29,776 nt of DNA, from assembly GCF_000003605.2 (NCBI RefSeq), contig NW_003158736.1, positions 85,503 through 115,278 of the forward strand. Reading direction: 5' to 3'. The position numbers and the translations under genes were made by a program. Position 1 is the first letter of the stretch, and every line of letters begins with the position of its first letter. This document shows, one piece after another, positions 1 to 10,316 of the stretch. Source of the DNA: Saccoglossus kowalevskii (taxonomy: Eukaryota > Hemichordata > Enteropneusta > Harrimaniidae). Under the pieces are notes generated by a model that was not told the DNA's origin, searched no databases, and saw nothing but the letters and a program-made list of their open reading frames with translations.

Positions 1-1559
1 CATAACATGCTTTTTTTTCTTTAAAATTTACACCAAATTTAGCACCGACAGTAGAGCGACATCCATAAAGCTGGTGTTTCTGTAATCTTGTTACTGCCAG
101 TGGTTTTTCTCGATCCTAATCGATGCATTTATACATGTAGAATATGATGAAATAAATAAACTTTATACTATAAGGTGTGTATATTGGTGAGTGAATGGCT
201 TGCATATAATTTATAAAAATAAACAGATTGAAATGTTTTGGCTAGATAAATGCCACATGTTTAAAAAAATGCTTAAATTTATTCCAATCCACTTGTCAGT
301 TAGAGAAATCAAAAAAAAAAAAATTTGTTGACTAAGCTGATTTGAATACAATGCATACATACAGGCCAATGACCTACTATTTCAATATGCCAGCAGTCTA
401 AGGCTCGACACCCAACACAGGATTTCACAGAAAAAGAGCAAATGGGAAAACAAAAAACAAATTAAAAATTATTAATTCACATTATTATGTGGCCAGTAAA
501 ATGACATACCCTGGTACATGTACTTTATACTAGTCTCTTCAAATTTATTCAATTTGTTTTTTAAGTTTACAAATTTAACAGTCCAACAACGTACAATTAC
601 AACATTGACATTACAAGTTTTACAGTGTTTCCACCGGGAAAAAGTAGCACTGGAGAAGGTTGTGCCTGGTAATTTGAAAGATTAGGATTCTGTCATTTTG
701 TGTTCACAACAGCAGTATTTCCAAGAAGCATTGAGCAATAATTGACACATTGGCAGCCCGCCTGTGTCAACATAAAAGAACACTAAATAGATGTAGATGT
801 GAACAAGGTAATTGTAGCTTTATGCAAATTATGTTCAATTTAGTTTAGGATTTACATTGGATTTTAAAAATCTCATTTGCATATGTATTTAGTTACAATG
901 ATCTACCACATCAATAATTATTGATTTTTGAAAGTTCAATTATAGCATTTCAGTGGGCAAATTGAAGCATGGTAATACCACCTTGTTTAAACTGTCTGGC
1001 GAGAACAATGGACTATATCATGATACACAAAAACATCAAATCAGACATAATAAACAAGATTAGAAGTGTTCCAATCACTTGAAAAATCAACTATTTACGA
1101 AGTTATAGTTAGCCTTATATATGGGTTGTTGACGTGCTTATTCGAATATAAAAGTAAATCAATGATGAGGGGAGGGGAGGGGAGGGTCATAGCTAGTAAA
1201 CATCAACAATTCCATAATCAGTATTGCACATAAACACATTCAGCCAAACATGTTCAGTCTGACCTACATTTTATATCAAGTTCTCAAACAGCAACATTAA
1301 ATTACACGCGTAATAAGACCATTGCGATAGAACGTCACAATACCGTTGCAAAACTGTTACGCCGGTAGCGTCAAACAAACGTTTACAGGCGCTTAGGAGA
1401 ATGTCTCCGTGATAACGCATAATGTGTAAAAACTACAGGTTAGGTAGTCGACGGAAACGCTCGTTTGCTCCGACTCTTGGCAGTCTTAACCTTTATAAGC
1501 ACTGGGAATGACGTACACTTGCAACACATATTCCAATCACCTTCATGCGAGATACTTAC
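1..1559 (-). other. GLDC intron 2 (part)
   Basis: No further GLDC exon can be recognised here on the minus strand. The next expected block, following PVC in the family, is not present in any frame. The stretch is AT-rich with many stops and homopolymer A/T runs. The only notable motif is the G-tract run at 1169-1186. I see no gene on the plus strand. Confidence 0.7.
1169..1186 (+). other. G-quadruplex-type motif in GLDC intron 2
   Basis: The plus strand reads GGGGAGGGGAGGGGAGGG, four G tracts separated by single A loops. This fits the standard intramolecular quadruplex pattern. It lies on the non-template-like strand relative to leftward GLDC transcription. Any function is inference. Confidence 0.6.
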
Positions 1560-1638
1560 ATACGGGAGGCTCCAAGTTCAATTCTCGGTCAAGGCGTATA
1601 TTTTCAGGGACCACTTTCCGTATGAGCTCATCCGTGCT
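1560..1638 (-). CDS. GLDC: GLDC exon 2 (glycine dehydrogenase, partial gene)
   Basis: Reading 1638 down to 1560 gives 26 codons plus one base, starting STDELIRKVVPENIRL and ending ELNLEPPV. This aligns with the segment right after the N-terminal HIGP block of the animal glycine cleavage P-protein (SIDELIEKTVPANIRL in human, from memory). The acceptor reads TTCATTGCAG|AGC and the donor T|GTAAGT. Exon 1 ends in phase 0 and this exon opens in phase 0. It ends in phase 1 with a T that would complete the Cys codon expected after PV. GLDC is the PLP-dependent decarboxylase of the mitochondrial glycine cleavage system and passes the aminomethyl group to H-protein lipoamide. The PLP lysine and most of the enzyme are encoded further left, outside the window. 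Confidence 0.93.
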
Positions 1639-2032
1639 CTGCAATGAATTTATCAGAGTAAAGTCACGTATATTCAACCACAAAGCGAAAATTGATTATT
1701 AAAAACAGTGTTCAACATTTATTTAGCATAACAGAGCTGTTACGTACATATAGGTGGATACAAAACTTCGAGCAAACTGCGTACACTTTCGTTTTGTGCG
1801 TGTGTGAGTGTTTGTTTTTTTTCTCATTGGTATTGTTGGAGTTTGTATTTGTACTGTAGTACTGACGGTGACTGCAGTGAAGGATAGAGAAAATAGGTCG
1901 GCATTGCAAAGCAGACCACGATCGCGGTGAATAACAATACACGTCAGACTCATTGTTTCCCTAATATGGAATATCGGATGATGGTAATTGGCGCAGTGCG
2001 CAAAACCGCTTAGAACCGGTGAAACATCTTAC
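1639..2032 (-). other. GLDC intron 1
   Basis: This 394-bp intron lies between two exons whose donor (GTAAGA) and acceptor (TTCATTGCAG) are both good consensus matches. Short open frames inside it on either strand have no recognisable protein similarity. Confidence 0.85.
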
Positions 2033-2269
2033 CTTTAAGCCTAAAATGTCAAGCATCTTGCTCCTCTGTGCGGCACTGGGCCCGATGTGCCTATCGCTAA
2101 AGTTATCGTGTCGAGGGTATAATTTGTCGACACCCGTCGACGCCGGGGAACAGCTGAAATTACGCACAAAATGGATGGATGTAAACTTCGCGGGAAATCC
2201 CTTGCTCAGACGGTCGCGAATTTGCGGTACAGTCCGCGAGGCCACGGCAAACTTCGACGTTCTGTACAT
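2033..2269 (-). CDS. GLDC: GLDC exon 1: mitochondrial presequence and start of the P-protein
   Basis: The exon holds 79 codons from ATG at 2269 to the phase-0 donor AAAG|GTAAGA at 2033. Residues 1-45 are rich in Arg, Lys and Ser with almost no acidic residues, as in a matrix-targeting peptide. VRNFSCS near residues 35-41 looks like an R-3 type processing site. Residues about 50-79 (KLYPRHDNFSDRHIGP... MLDILGLK) match the conserved P-protein N-terminus, whose hallmark is RHIGP. The open frame extends upstream past 2329, but the codon at 2329 is TTG, so 2269 is the first in-frame ATG and the best start. It joins in frame to exon 2 at 1638. The gene runs leftward out of the window, so only the first ~105 residues are visible. 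Confidence 0.93.
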
Positions 2270-2660
2270 ATTGTGGTATCTCACAGAGCCTGCAATTGAC
2301 AGATGGTAGAAATTGCCGCCCGCTTTCAACGAGAGAACAGTATTTTTTCAGCCGTACAAGCTGCGCTCCGGTTTAAAATGGAACGATGGAAACTGAGTGT
2401 GTCAAAGTAATGAACAATCCAAGTCATGTGACACGTTCCATGATCATGTGACCGATCACAGTTCGGTCAACCAATCAGAGAACATATAACGTGCGGCGCT
2501 GACACACCCCCTTGTTTACGCCATCAGCTGATGCACTGGCTCTTGTCCGCGAGCAACGACCACTTTCCCTCCCGTTAAAACTCACAAGGTTACATTTTCA
2601 AGGTCGCCATTGTTTTTTCAGGTTATCGACCGATCGGCAAGCGTACTGACTCAACGATAT
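2270..2660 (-). promoter_or_regulatory. GLDC promoter region
   Basis: This is the sequence directly upstream of the GLDC start. It holds an NF-Y type CCAATCAG at 2471-2478 and two copies of TCATGTGAC at 2424-2432 and 2444-2452, exactly 20 bp apart. TCATGTGA is the M-box/E-box type recognised by MITF/TFE/USF bHLH-ZIP factors. The first copy, with its flank (GTCATGTGAC), differs by one base from the palindrome GTCACGTGAC. There is no clear TATA box, as is common for housekeeping genes. The transcription start cannot be placed from sequence alone. Confidence 0.5.
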
Positions 2661-3621
2661 AATGTTTTTCCATGTATTACTACATTATTCGGACTCAGAC
2701 GGAACGTGCTGCGCGACGGCGGAGATTGATTACATCGGTGGAGCTAACGGTTATCTTTAGAATAAACTATCACCCCTTTCTACTTGTTTTTCGGAAACCA
2801 AGCTCCTCGCTAGATTGGTTCACAGACCCCAGAAAGGAACTTGAAACCATAAACCTCAAAATTGTTATTATAAGGTATATGTTTAAACACATTTCACAAA
2901 TAATAATAATAACTTCGTAAAGTTAAAATACATAATTATTGTATCATGAACAATATCTCAATTAAAGATACGTTTGTCAATGCAGATTACAGCAAAAAAT
3001 GTACAAAATCAACCATGGTTTCGGGTGACATTATATTATCGTGGCGGTGGACATTTAGCTGTCTGATTTAGTTCCGTGTCACGTCGCGCTGTTATGTACA
3101 TGCCGTGTACCAGTAAACCATGGAGCTCCATGCAGTAAACATAAATGATGACCTTTGACACGAACACGAGACACCTAAATACGGGGATTCACAGAGCACG
3201 TGAGCTAACAATAATAATAAATTAAGGGTTCGACCTTTATTAACTCTGGGGAGGGGTAAAATTGTACAAATGGCTGCTATAACAACCCGACCACAATTCC
3301 AGATCCCAGGGATGTGTCTCGTCGGGGTTTTGAGTGCAAAGTAACGAACGGATCATGCGGGCATAGATACAGATGGGACGATGCGAACTGTTGTTGCGCC
3401 GTATTTGGTCGATCGATATCACATGCCATCAGATGACCCATGCCAAAAGATAACTGGACATTGCTTGAGATCAAATGTACGTTTGTCTTGAAACGAAACC
3501 AGAATTTGAACAGGATTCAGTCTACTGTACTTGACGAAACGAATCCTGGTCATTTTCACGGCTTTTGTTCCAATATACCGGTAATCGTAAAGGTATTTAT
3601 GATCTCCGTGTTGCGTATAAT

Positions 3622-3653
3622 CACAGTCCCTCTATCATGATAGAGGGACTGTG
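3622..3653. repeat. Perfect 32-bp palindrome, copy 1 of a dispersed hairpin
   Basis: The arm CACAGTCCCTCTATCA is followed directly by its exact reverse complement, giving a 16-bp stem with no loop. The same arm occurs at 14557-14584 in a shortened hairpin. The right flank GTATA also recurs in both copies, so this is a mobile or amplified repeat rather than chance. Confidence 0.7.
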
Positions 3654-4060
3654 GTATAATAACGCATTTCGTTCATTCCTTGGACTGCCCGGGATTGTAG
3701 CGTTAGTGGTATGTTTGTATCGTCCAACATTACTACATTTGACGCTCATAGACGAAACGTGTTTTTTTCACTGTTTACCCGTCTTACTAAAAGTGATAAT
3801 AATATCGTTGTAGTGCTTTTTATCACCTGACACGATTTTAGGTTCGAAGTTTAATGTTCTGTACCGTAAATTTACGTATACGCCAATGCTACTCTAGAGC
3901 AGTAACTGAAACACGGGCGTTCACGGCGCGTATACCGCACTATTACTTTCACTACTACCACTGGGTATATACTCAATTTTTCGGTAATGACGGGGCTTGG
4001 GCAGGATGTTCGCTCAAACAATGGCCTGCGTCACGCTAATTATAGTAGTGTACATCCTCG

Positions 4061-4090
4061 CATGGAGGTATACTAATTATTACCTCCATG
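4061..4090. repeat. 30-bp hairpin flanked by 7-bp direct repeats
   Basis: CATGGAGGTA (4061-4070) and its exact reverse complement TACCTCCATG (4081-4090) enclose a 10-base loop. ATCCTCG abuts the hairpin on both sides (4054-4060 and 4091-4097), like a target-site duplication around a very small insertion. Confidence 0.5.
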
Positions 4091-7054
4091 ATCCTCGTCT
4101 TGACATGCTATTTAAATATTATAAATCATCATTATCACAATACAATAGTGCGAACCTTCATTCGCAAGTAAATTCGTAGAAAAAATAAAAAAAATCCCCA
4201 AACTAGTAGTAATTGCGAAGGATGATGGATGGCAAGATAATATACGGCGATTCAATATTGGTGTTATAAATCAGCGCCATATACCCGGTATATGTGTTAA
4301 AAAACGTCCCAATCACAAAATTGATGTAGTTTTTCTTCTCGTCGCCACCTTAATATAAAATTGTGAGTTTTAACAGACATATTATGCTGTAACAAGGGCA
4401 ATACAAGACATTGTCATCTTTATTATTGAAACTTGTATCCCCTTTCACAGTTATCCTGTATCCGCCCCATATATAACAACTTGAAGTATAATGATTATTC
4501 ATTTTATTTTTATAATATATTTTCAGCCCATACTATTACTATATATTCGCTTAATGCGTTGCCGACGATTAGAAACACTTAAGACCCATGAGATCTATTC
4601 CATACCAGGACGATAATGTTTAAAATCTAGAGTAAACAAAATTTATTGAATTCATAGAACGCGAACAGGTATGTCGAACCCACTTTGACGCTATAAATCG
4701 GCCATACCAAAGGTTGATGCAGATATAAAGACCGGTATTTATAGAACGCCATAAATATTACGCAATGACAATTACCCGCAGTGATTTACGATTTTTGACG
4801 CAGGCGATTTATGGTTCTGCCGTTGTAGACAAGGGGTAGATGATGATTTTTGTTGAAGGGTATAAATTACCAAAATTGCCACACGACTGTATAAATCATG
4901 ATCGAAAATTGAAAAATGTGAAGATAACTTTAAAAATTTTCAACCAAATTTTGCATTTATTTATTTCAAATCAATTATATTGAATCAACAGTTTGTTTAT
5001 AAATAATCAAAATCGTAATTATTATTATATCTACAATATCTGCATATACACTTTATTATTAATAAATAGTTTTACTTTTGGTTAAATGTTATTCAATTGT
5101 GATTTCAGATATAAAGATAATAATTTCTGTATAATTATTTTAAATCTCAATATTTATTAATAATAAAAAAGCTTAAGCTTAAATCTATAAAAAAAAAACG
5201 TTATATAAATAAATGCACAAACGGCACCCAATAGTTTTTAAATATACAATGCTTATTAGACAAATACATCCTTTTCCAAAAGTCTGTAGAATTGAAGCTC
5301 AGACGCCTTATGTTATCAAGATTCCGTACAACCTCAGACAACGAATACATTAGTATTAGTTGTCTGAAGTAGAACCAAACCATCGCGCAAAAATGTAATC
5401 ACGAACGGCATACGTAATCACCGTGACCATCATGATAGTAGATATATACAGCAGAATAATAGACACCCCCTCCCCCCCTTTGGAGTTTCATGTTAAGAGT
5501 AAAATCGAAACGCAGCAATCCAGTAGTTTGTTCGATAGATTGTAGAAATGTCCATTTTCTTTTCTTTAAGAGCTTTCAGAAGATACATACCACGCAATTA
5601 ATCATATGCCATTCCAGGAGGCTCATATTGAGGCTGCGCATACAGTGGGTGTTCATGTTTGTTATGCTGCCCTTAACGGCATTTGAGCCGCCTTTACAGC
5701 CTGAGACACACATATCTGGCAAACCGAGTCTGGCGCTGATATTGCATTTATAATAGTCTGCATTTTAATCGCAGGCGGGACAGGTATATGATAGACAATC
5801 AAACAAAGTGGTAACAACTTTATTGCATAAACAACACACTTTGAAAAGCATGGTATAGCAAGAAAATATGACAATTAATACAAACATGTGTCTGCTGATT
5901 AAGATCATTATTATGTTTTTCAGTACCAGAAGGGGCTATTTGTGATCTGATTTGAAGATTTTTATAGAATTATCAGTATCACTTAAAGTTGAAAATTATG
6001 AATTGCCTCTCTTAAAAATAGCAAATAAGCGTTCTCTTGTTTTCTTTTGAACAATGCGCTGATTATACACTGAAATTCGCCTTCCACAACGTACTGGTAT
6101 GGTTTACAGTATTTTTTATTCGAAGCTCTAATTGTCGTAGTTTTCCTACCCATTTCTTTCTTGGAAGTGTGTTCAGAAATTCTTAAAATTTGGTAATAGT
6201 TTCTTTTAACTTACGTTTCTTATATCAAATAAATAATAATACGGTGACAATTCCAGTGTTCACAGTTTGAGAAGCAATGATGTCAATACTGACATTAGAT
6301 ATGTATGCAACCTGATATATACTATTAGATCAGCGTAACAATCTGATAATAATCAAATGTAGGTCAAGGCTCTAATCGTTTTTATTTACAGTTGTCTGTG
6401 TAATTGGAGGCAAAGTACATCACTGGACTAGGCACAAATTAACTACTGGGCCGCCGTGTTGCTGAAATAACGAGTCCGCCGTTTTTTCACAAGTGTCATA
6501 TTTTTGATTGAATCAGTATAAAAATCGGCATTAGTCTGTCAGGATGATGAACCTCTCCTTAATTAAACACACATGGCAAGTGTGCCTCGGTCGGTGGCCG
6601 TCTTACTTAGCAGCCGGGCGGGAGCCCCCCTTAAATTTAAAAGTTACACAGTTTGATAGTTCTTGATGTATGAACACCTTTCCCGCCTATCCATTACCAA
6701 ATTTCGAATCCGGCGTCGCGGTTTCATGCGTATTGACTTATGAGGGCGCCACCACAGGTTAGTTATACAAATTACTTTGTACAATTCGTTGTCACTTGGT
6801 CACCAGATTACGAGCAGCGTTTTGTAATTGTTAGTATTTGCATTTATTCCTAGGTACTTTTTTTTATTGAAACTTTGCAGAATTTGATCAATTTAAAATA
6901 AAATAGGCGTGTAGAAAATATCGAACTAATGTGTAATATAATTTCATCAAAAATTGGTGTTATGTGGTGAATTCAGTACCAGTACCTAGTAATTGTTGTT
7001 TCATTCTATTGTTGATTTACTAGTGTGATGTCATCATTGACAATGCAGCTAAAC

Positions 7055-7183
7055 AATATCTTGATATATAAATTTCAAATCTTTCAAAACAAAGCGGTGA
7101 GACTAATACTAGGAGCTGGCAAAATGGCACACAAAGTGAATATGTTGAATGAAAAATATACCAGACTGGCTGCCTTTTTGTAA
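7055..7183 (+). mobile_element. LINE fragment (reverse transcriptase C-terminal region)
   Basis: One frame reads ...FQIFQNKAVRLILGAG... and then a stop. The pattern [L/I]Q[N/K]KA[V/A]R[L/I]I.GA is a conserved piece after the palm/thumb region of jockey/CR1/L2-type non-LTR reverse transcriptases. Nothing upstream or downstream continues it in a long frame. This is a dead, heavily truncated copy. Confidence 0.5.
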
Positions 7184-7229
7184 TCATAAACAAACTGCAT
7201 AAGGCCAACAAAAAATGTTTTGTTGCCAT

Positions 7230-7620
7230 CAGCGACCGACCAAAAAATATGAAATATCGGGTCGCGTTTTTTTTTTTTTTTTTTTTTTAGTTTTTTTTAA
7301 ATAGGCCCAAATATTATAAACTCGCCAAAAAAAGTAAAAAAAGTGTTTCCTCTGAAAATGTACGATCCCGGGCCGTTGTTTTATCCCCAGGGTCCCGGGG
7401 GGTAAGTGGCGACTTTGAATCTGTTGATCTGTATTTCTCTGACATGTTCCGAATACTATGAAGTCCATATACCTCGGCTATTTACGATACCCTTAGCTTT
7501 CACGAATTTAAAAAAAAATATCCGACCGAACCAATTTTTCAATTTTCAACTTGAGGGCAACATAAGTTTTTTTGTTTTTTTTTGGCCTAAAGCTGTACTG
7601 ATGTAAAAAAAATAACAAGG
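7230..7620. repeat. Homopolymer-rich, repeat-like stretch
   Basis: It contains a run of over 20 T at 7267-7289, several A/T runs of 7-10 and CCCGGG-rich sequence near 7366-7400. The bases GACCGAC near 7235 and CCGACCG near 7521 occur towards the two ends. I could not define clean terminal repeats, so the identity stays open. Confidence 0.3.
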
Positions 7621-8194
7621 GATAAGGCACCTGACTATTTAAATACATTTTAACAAGAAATCAAATCCATAATCATTCAATATATTTTACACAGCTTCCA
7701 TTATAGTACGGCTATGCCAGCTCAATTAAAAGAGGGTCTTTCAAATAATTGTTACTATGTATGTGTTTTAATTTTTTGAAAAAAATGGTGCTTGTTACTT
7801 GAGGAGCTACCGAGGATAATTAAAATAATACACAAACAAATCTTTAAGTGCTCAGTATTAATGGCGAGTTTCATCTTTTCAGCTCTATTAAAGTTGTCGC
7901 CATTTTATGTAAGTCATGTATGATAATTATTATATTTGAATGTATACTTGGCCGCCAGCGGGCGCACTTGATCGGTGAAACAAAGTGCCGAAAGCAAGGC
8001 AGCGATGGCGCATTTCAATTAGTCGAGAAGTTTTGGTAGATTTTAAAAATCTGTATGGATTCTAAGTATATGAAGTTTGAACACATTTTATTCCGACGCG
8101 TGCATATTCTATTTTTAAATTATTAGGTGTAGTTTATAACAGCTATGACAACATCTTTTGTCGTCGTCGACATTTTGTATTGATGAAATGACTA

Positions 8195-8310
8195 ACAATC
8201 GTCTGGCCCAAAAGCTCTGAGTTCGATCCCAGACGTGATGTAGCGTAGACTCCGTGCACAGACAAGTAACAGTCAGGAACCTTACCGGGAAGGAATAAAT
8301 ACATCATCAT
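8195..8310 (+). repeat. Possible tRNA-derived SINE, 5' truncated
   Basis: GTTCGATCC at 8221-8229 fits the RNA polymerase III B box (GWTCRANNC). An A box is not evident. The sequence continues for about 80 bp without coding potential and ends in AATAAATACATCATCAT, a tail of the short-repeat type seen in SINEs. It is a single copy in this window, so the family cannot be confirmed. Confidence 0.35.
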
Positions 8311-8977
8311 ATAAAATATGACACAGCTGCCTCACATAAATCAAAATATTGAGATTTAGAACAGAATGGCTGCCAATGCAAACATTTTAAAGTCATGAAA
8401 TTGTCTTTTTTAACTCGTTTCATTTTTTAATAATTCAGTTGTTTTCGGTGACCCGTATATTTTTTTTCTTCGGATATTACATGTATTATTAACATCTTCT
8501 TCGGCTCATGCGTGATATGAAGTAATTAAGTATTATCGTTTTTTGATTGTCATTTAATTGTGCCTTATTTTGATTTTCCATGAAAATTAAATATTTGTCT
8601 CTGAAAGAGTCTCGAAAACTAACAAACCCTGGGGGTCAAACGAGATGTGCGATGACCAGACACCAGAATAGGAAGAAATCAGTGGCGACTGAATCAGAAT
8701 AATTAAGCCGTTTCGACAATGATATTTCTTTTCAGCATGGCCGAATGCCATCTGCCTTGAAACCGTAATGACATAACACACTACTAGTATCAAGGAGAAA
8801 CTAAACCGGAACTCAATTTAACGTCAGGTGCTTTAGTTAGGCGTCCATTTAATGGCATATATGTGAAAACGACTCTGCCCAAAACAATAAATAATTGCAA
8901 AATTCAGCTGGCTGGTCTGATCAATGAAGTACAAAGACAATATGTGTGGCGTCATTTGGCATTATTGACAATAAAAC

Positions 8978-9141
8978 CAGTGGCGGATCCACGGGGGCAG
9001 GGGGGCCATGGCCCCAACCCAAACGCATGACGATTCATATTATCTGGATTACGCATAGCTTCTCTGCGATTTACGCTCCGTATATCCAAAGCGAAGCTTG
9101 GACCCCCCCCCCCCCCCCAATACATTTTGCTGGATCCGCTG
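8978..9141. mobile_element. 164-bp non-autonomous hAT-type MITE with 8-bp TSD
   Basis: The left end starts CAGTGGCGGATCC and the right end finishes GGATCCGCTG, so the termini form imperfect inverted repeats (CAG...CGGATCC). AATAAAAC occurs exactly outside both ends, at 8970-8977 and 9142-9149, a perfect 8-bp target-site duplication. An 8-bp duplication with CAG termini is the hallmark of hAT elements. There is no transposase frame inside, and a poly-C tract sits near the right end. Confidence 0.8.
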
Positions 9142-9540
9142 AATAAAACCATAGCTCTTAGGATTGCTACTATAGGAAATTTATTCTGATGATCGGATAA
9201 ATCAATTAGACTGTCTTCTCTGGGGTATATGAATAAATTAAGCACATGCAATTATTCATTTTGAATTAAAACGTTCACACATTCACGAAAATGTCAACGG
9301 CATGAAGGGGTGGCTTTTTTTAAATACTGGAATGAAATTGTACAATTTGTGTATTATTGATCTACCAATGCCCATCCACCGTACACGTTAACCACAATAT
9401 GGGTCATTTATTAAATCAGTGTACAGCCGGTGTATACTAGTATTTATTGTAAATGTGTTTGTTATTAACGCAATACTAGGAACCATTTGTTATGGGTAGA
9501 ACGATGTGGTCTATGAATGAACCAGGGACGTCTAGTGTAC

Positions 9541-9664
9541 GGTGGCGCCACCAACGTCCATGTGTATGTAATCCACGATCTCTGACGTGTCTGACGTGTC
9601 TGCGCACACGGGCCTGATCAGTCCCCACTTCCGTTTGCAGGAAACAAGCAGTTACATCGTCTGA
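9541..9664 (+). promoter_or_regulatory. Upstream region of the VMAC-like gene
   Basis: It contains the perfect 12-bp palindrome GGTGGCGCCACC at 9541-9552. It also has a tandem pair of CTGACGTGT (9582-9590 and 9591-9599), each carrying the TGACG half-site bound by CREB/ATF factors. The sequence becomes GC-richer here than in the surrounding intergenic DNA. That this is the promoter is inferred from position. Confidence 0.4.
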
Positions 9665-10312
9665 ATGAGCCGCTCTTTCTCGAAATATACCGATCCGGGA
9701 AGGAGTAATGAGTCGGTGAGCGTTGTGGCCAAGATGTTCTCGCCGTCACGATCGACCATACGGGAGGCCAACGATCATCTACAGGCGCTGTACACAAAGG
9801 TCAACGAACTTGAACACACCATAAAAGAACAAGCCGAGTCGATGATCAACAAAGATGTACAGATGCAAAATAAACTGAAGGAAGTCGCGAGTGGGAAGAA
9901 CAAGGAGATCAACGAGCTCCGGAGAACACTGGAGTCGTCCGAAGCTCACATGCAACGGATGTTGGCGACGAACCGCGAAAAAGACGCGTTGATCGCCCAT
10001 CTGCAACAGCGGTGCCAAGTACTGGACGAGCTGTGCCTCAGTAAACCAATACTGGAAAAACTGGTTGCTGCCATGACCAAGGCGGAAAGTCTGAAATCCG
10101 TAACCAATACCCACCGAGAGGAGAGAACGTTGCCCAGGCAACATCCGCAATATATCAACAGCGATGCGTCGGGGAATCAGCCGCTCACGAACAATACAAT
10201 TGCAAGGAATTTCTCAATTTNNNNNNNNNNNNNNNNNNNNNNNNNNNNNNNNNNNNNNNNNNNNNNNNNNAGGACGATGGCGAAGTTGACCCCAGTGAAG
10301 ATGGTGGTCTGA
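9665..10312 (+). CDS. VMAC: VMAC-like coiled-coil protein (interrupted by assembly gap)
   Basis: The frame opens at 9665, with an in-frame TGA immediately before the ATG. Residues ~32-145 are heptad-rich and highly charged, predicting a long coiled coil (REANDHLQALYTKVNELEHT ... REKDALIAHLQQRCQVLDEL). The order of motifs, from IREAN.HL to L.ALA.AE (here LVAAMTKAE), matches vimentin-type intermediate filament-associated coiled-coil protein as I remember the ~169-residue human sequence. Met24 (9734) has A at -3 and yields MFSPSRSTIREANDHL, the same length before IREAN as human MSAPPALQIREANAHL. It may therefore be the real start. The tail after residue ~185 is lost in N's at 10221-10270. Past the gap, the listed frame ends at 10312. 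A different frame gives an acidic end, DDGEVDPSEDGGLS, with its stop at 10314-10316. True length and C-terminus are unknown. Confidence 0.72.
   Translation: MSRSFSKYTDPGRSNESVSVVAKMFSPSRSTIREANDHLQALYTKVNELEHTIKEQAESMINKDVQMQNKLKEVASGKNKEINELRRTLESSEAHMQRMLATNREKDALIAHLQQRCQVLDELCLSKPILEKLVAAMTKAESLKSVTNTHREERTLPRQHPQYINSDASGNQPLTNNTIARNFSIXXXXXXXXXXXXXXXXXRTMAKLTPVKMVV
10221..10270. other. Assembly gap (50 N)
   Basis: Fifty consecutive N's sit inside the coding region of the VMAC-like gene. A round number like this is normally a placeholder, so neither the gap length nor the reading frame across it can be trusted. Confidence 0.95.
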
Positions 10313-10316
10313 GTTA

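Larger units (their letters stand above)
2661..8969. other. Intergenic region between GLDC and the VMAC-like gene
   Basis: I find no supported gene in this 6.3-kb stretch. The open frames are short, lack splice context and match no family I know. It contains a palindromic hairpin (3622-3653), a 30-bp hairpin between direct repeats (4061-4090), a LINE reverse-transcriptase fragment (7055-7183), homopolymer-rich repeat-like sequence (7230-7620) and a possible SINE (8195-8310). A distant exon or noncoding RNA cannot be excluded. Confidence 0.6.

Noticed and set aside
2019-2309. 96-codon open frame on the plus strand.
   Set aside because: It is the antisense shadow of GLDC exon 1, which has clear family similarity and splice sites.
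2270-2329. Upstream start for GLDC at 2329, giving 20 extra residues.
   Set aside because: The codon there is TTG. The first in-frame ATG is at 2269 and already gives a complete mitochondrial presequence.
2672-2920. 82-codon plus-strand open frame that could suggest a gene divergent from GLDC.
   Set aside because: No similarity to any family and low complexity towards its end. The promoter geometry alone is not enough.
5662-5874. 70-codon minus-strand open frame ending VSQAVKAAQMPLRAA.
   Set aside because: No family recognised, no splice or promoter context, and base composition like the surrounding intergenic DNA.
7229-7468. 79-codon minus-strand open frame with a poly-Lys stretch.
   Set aside because: The lysines come from a poly-T tract in a repeat-like region. 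Nothing suggests a protein.
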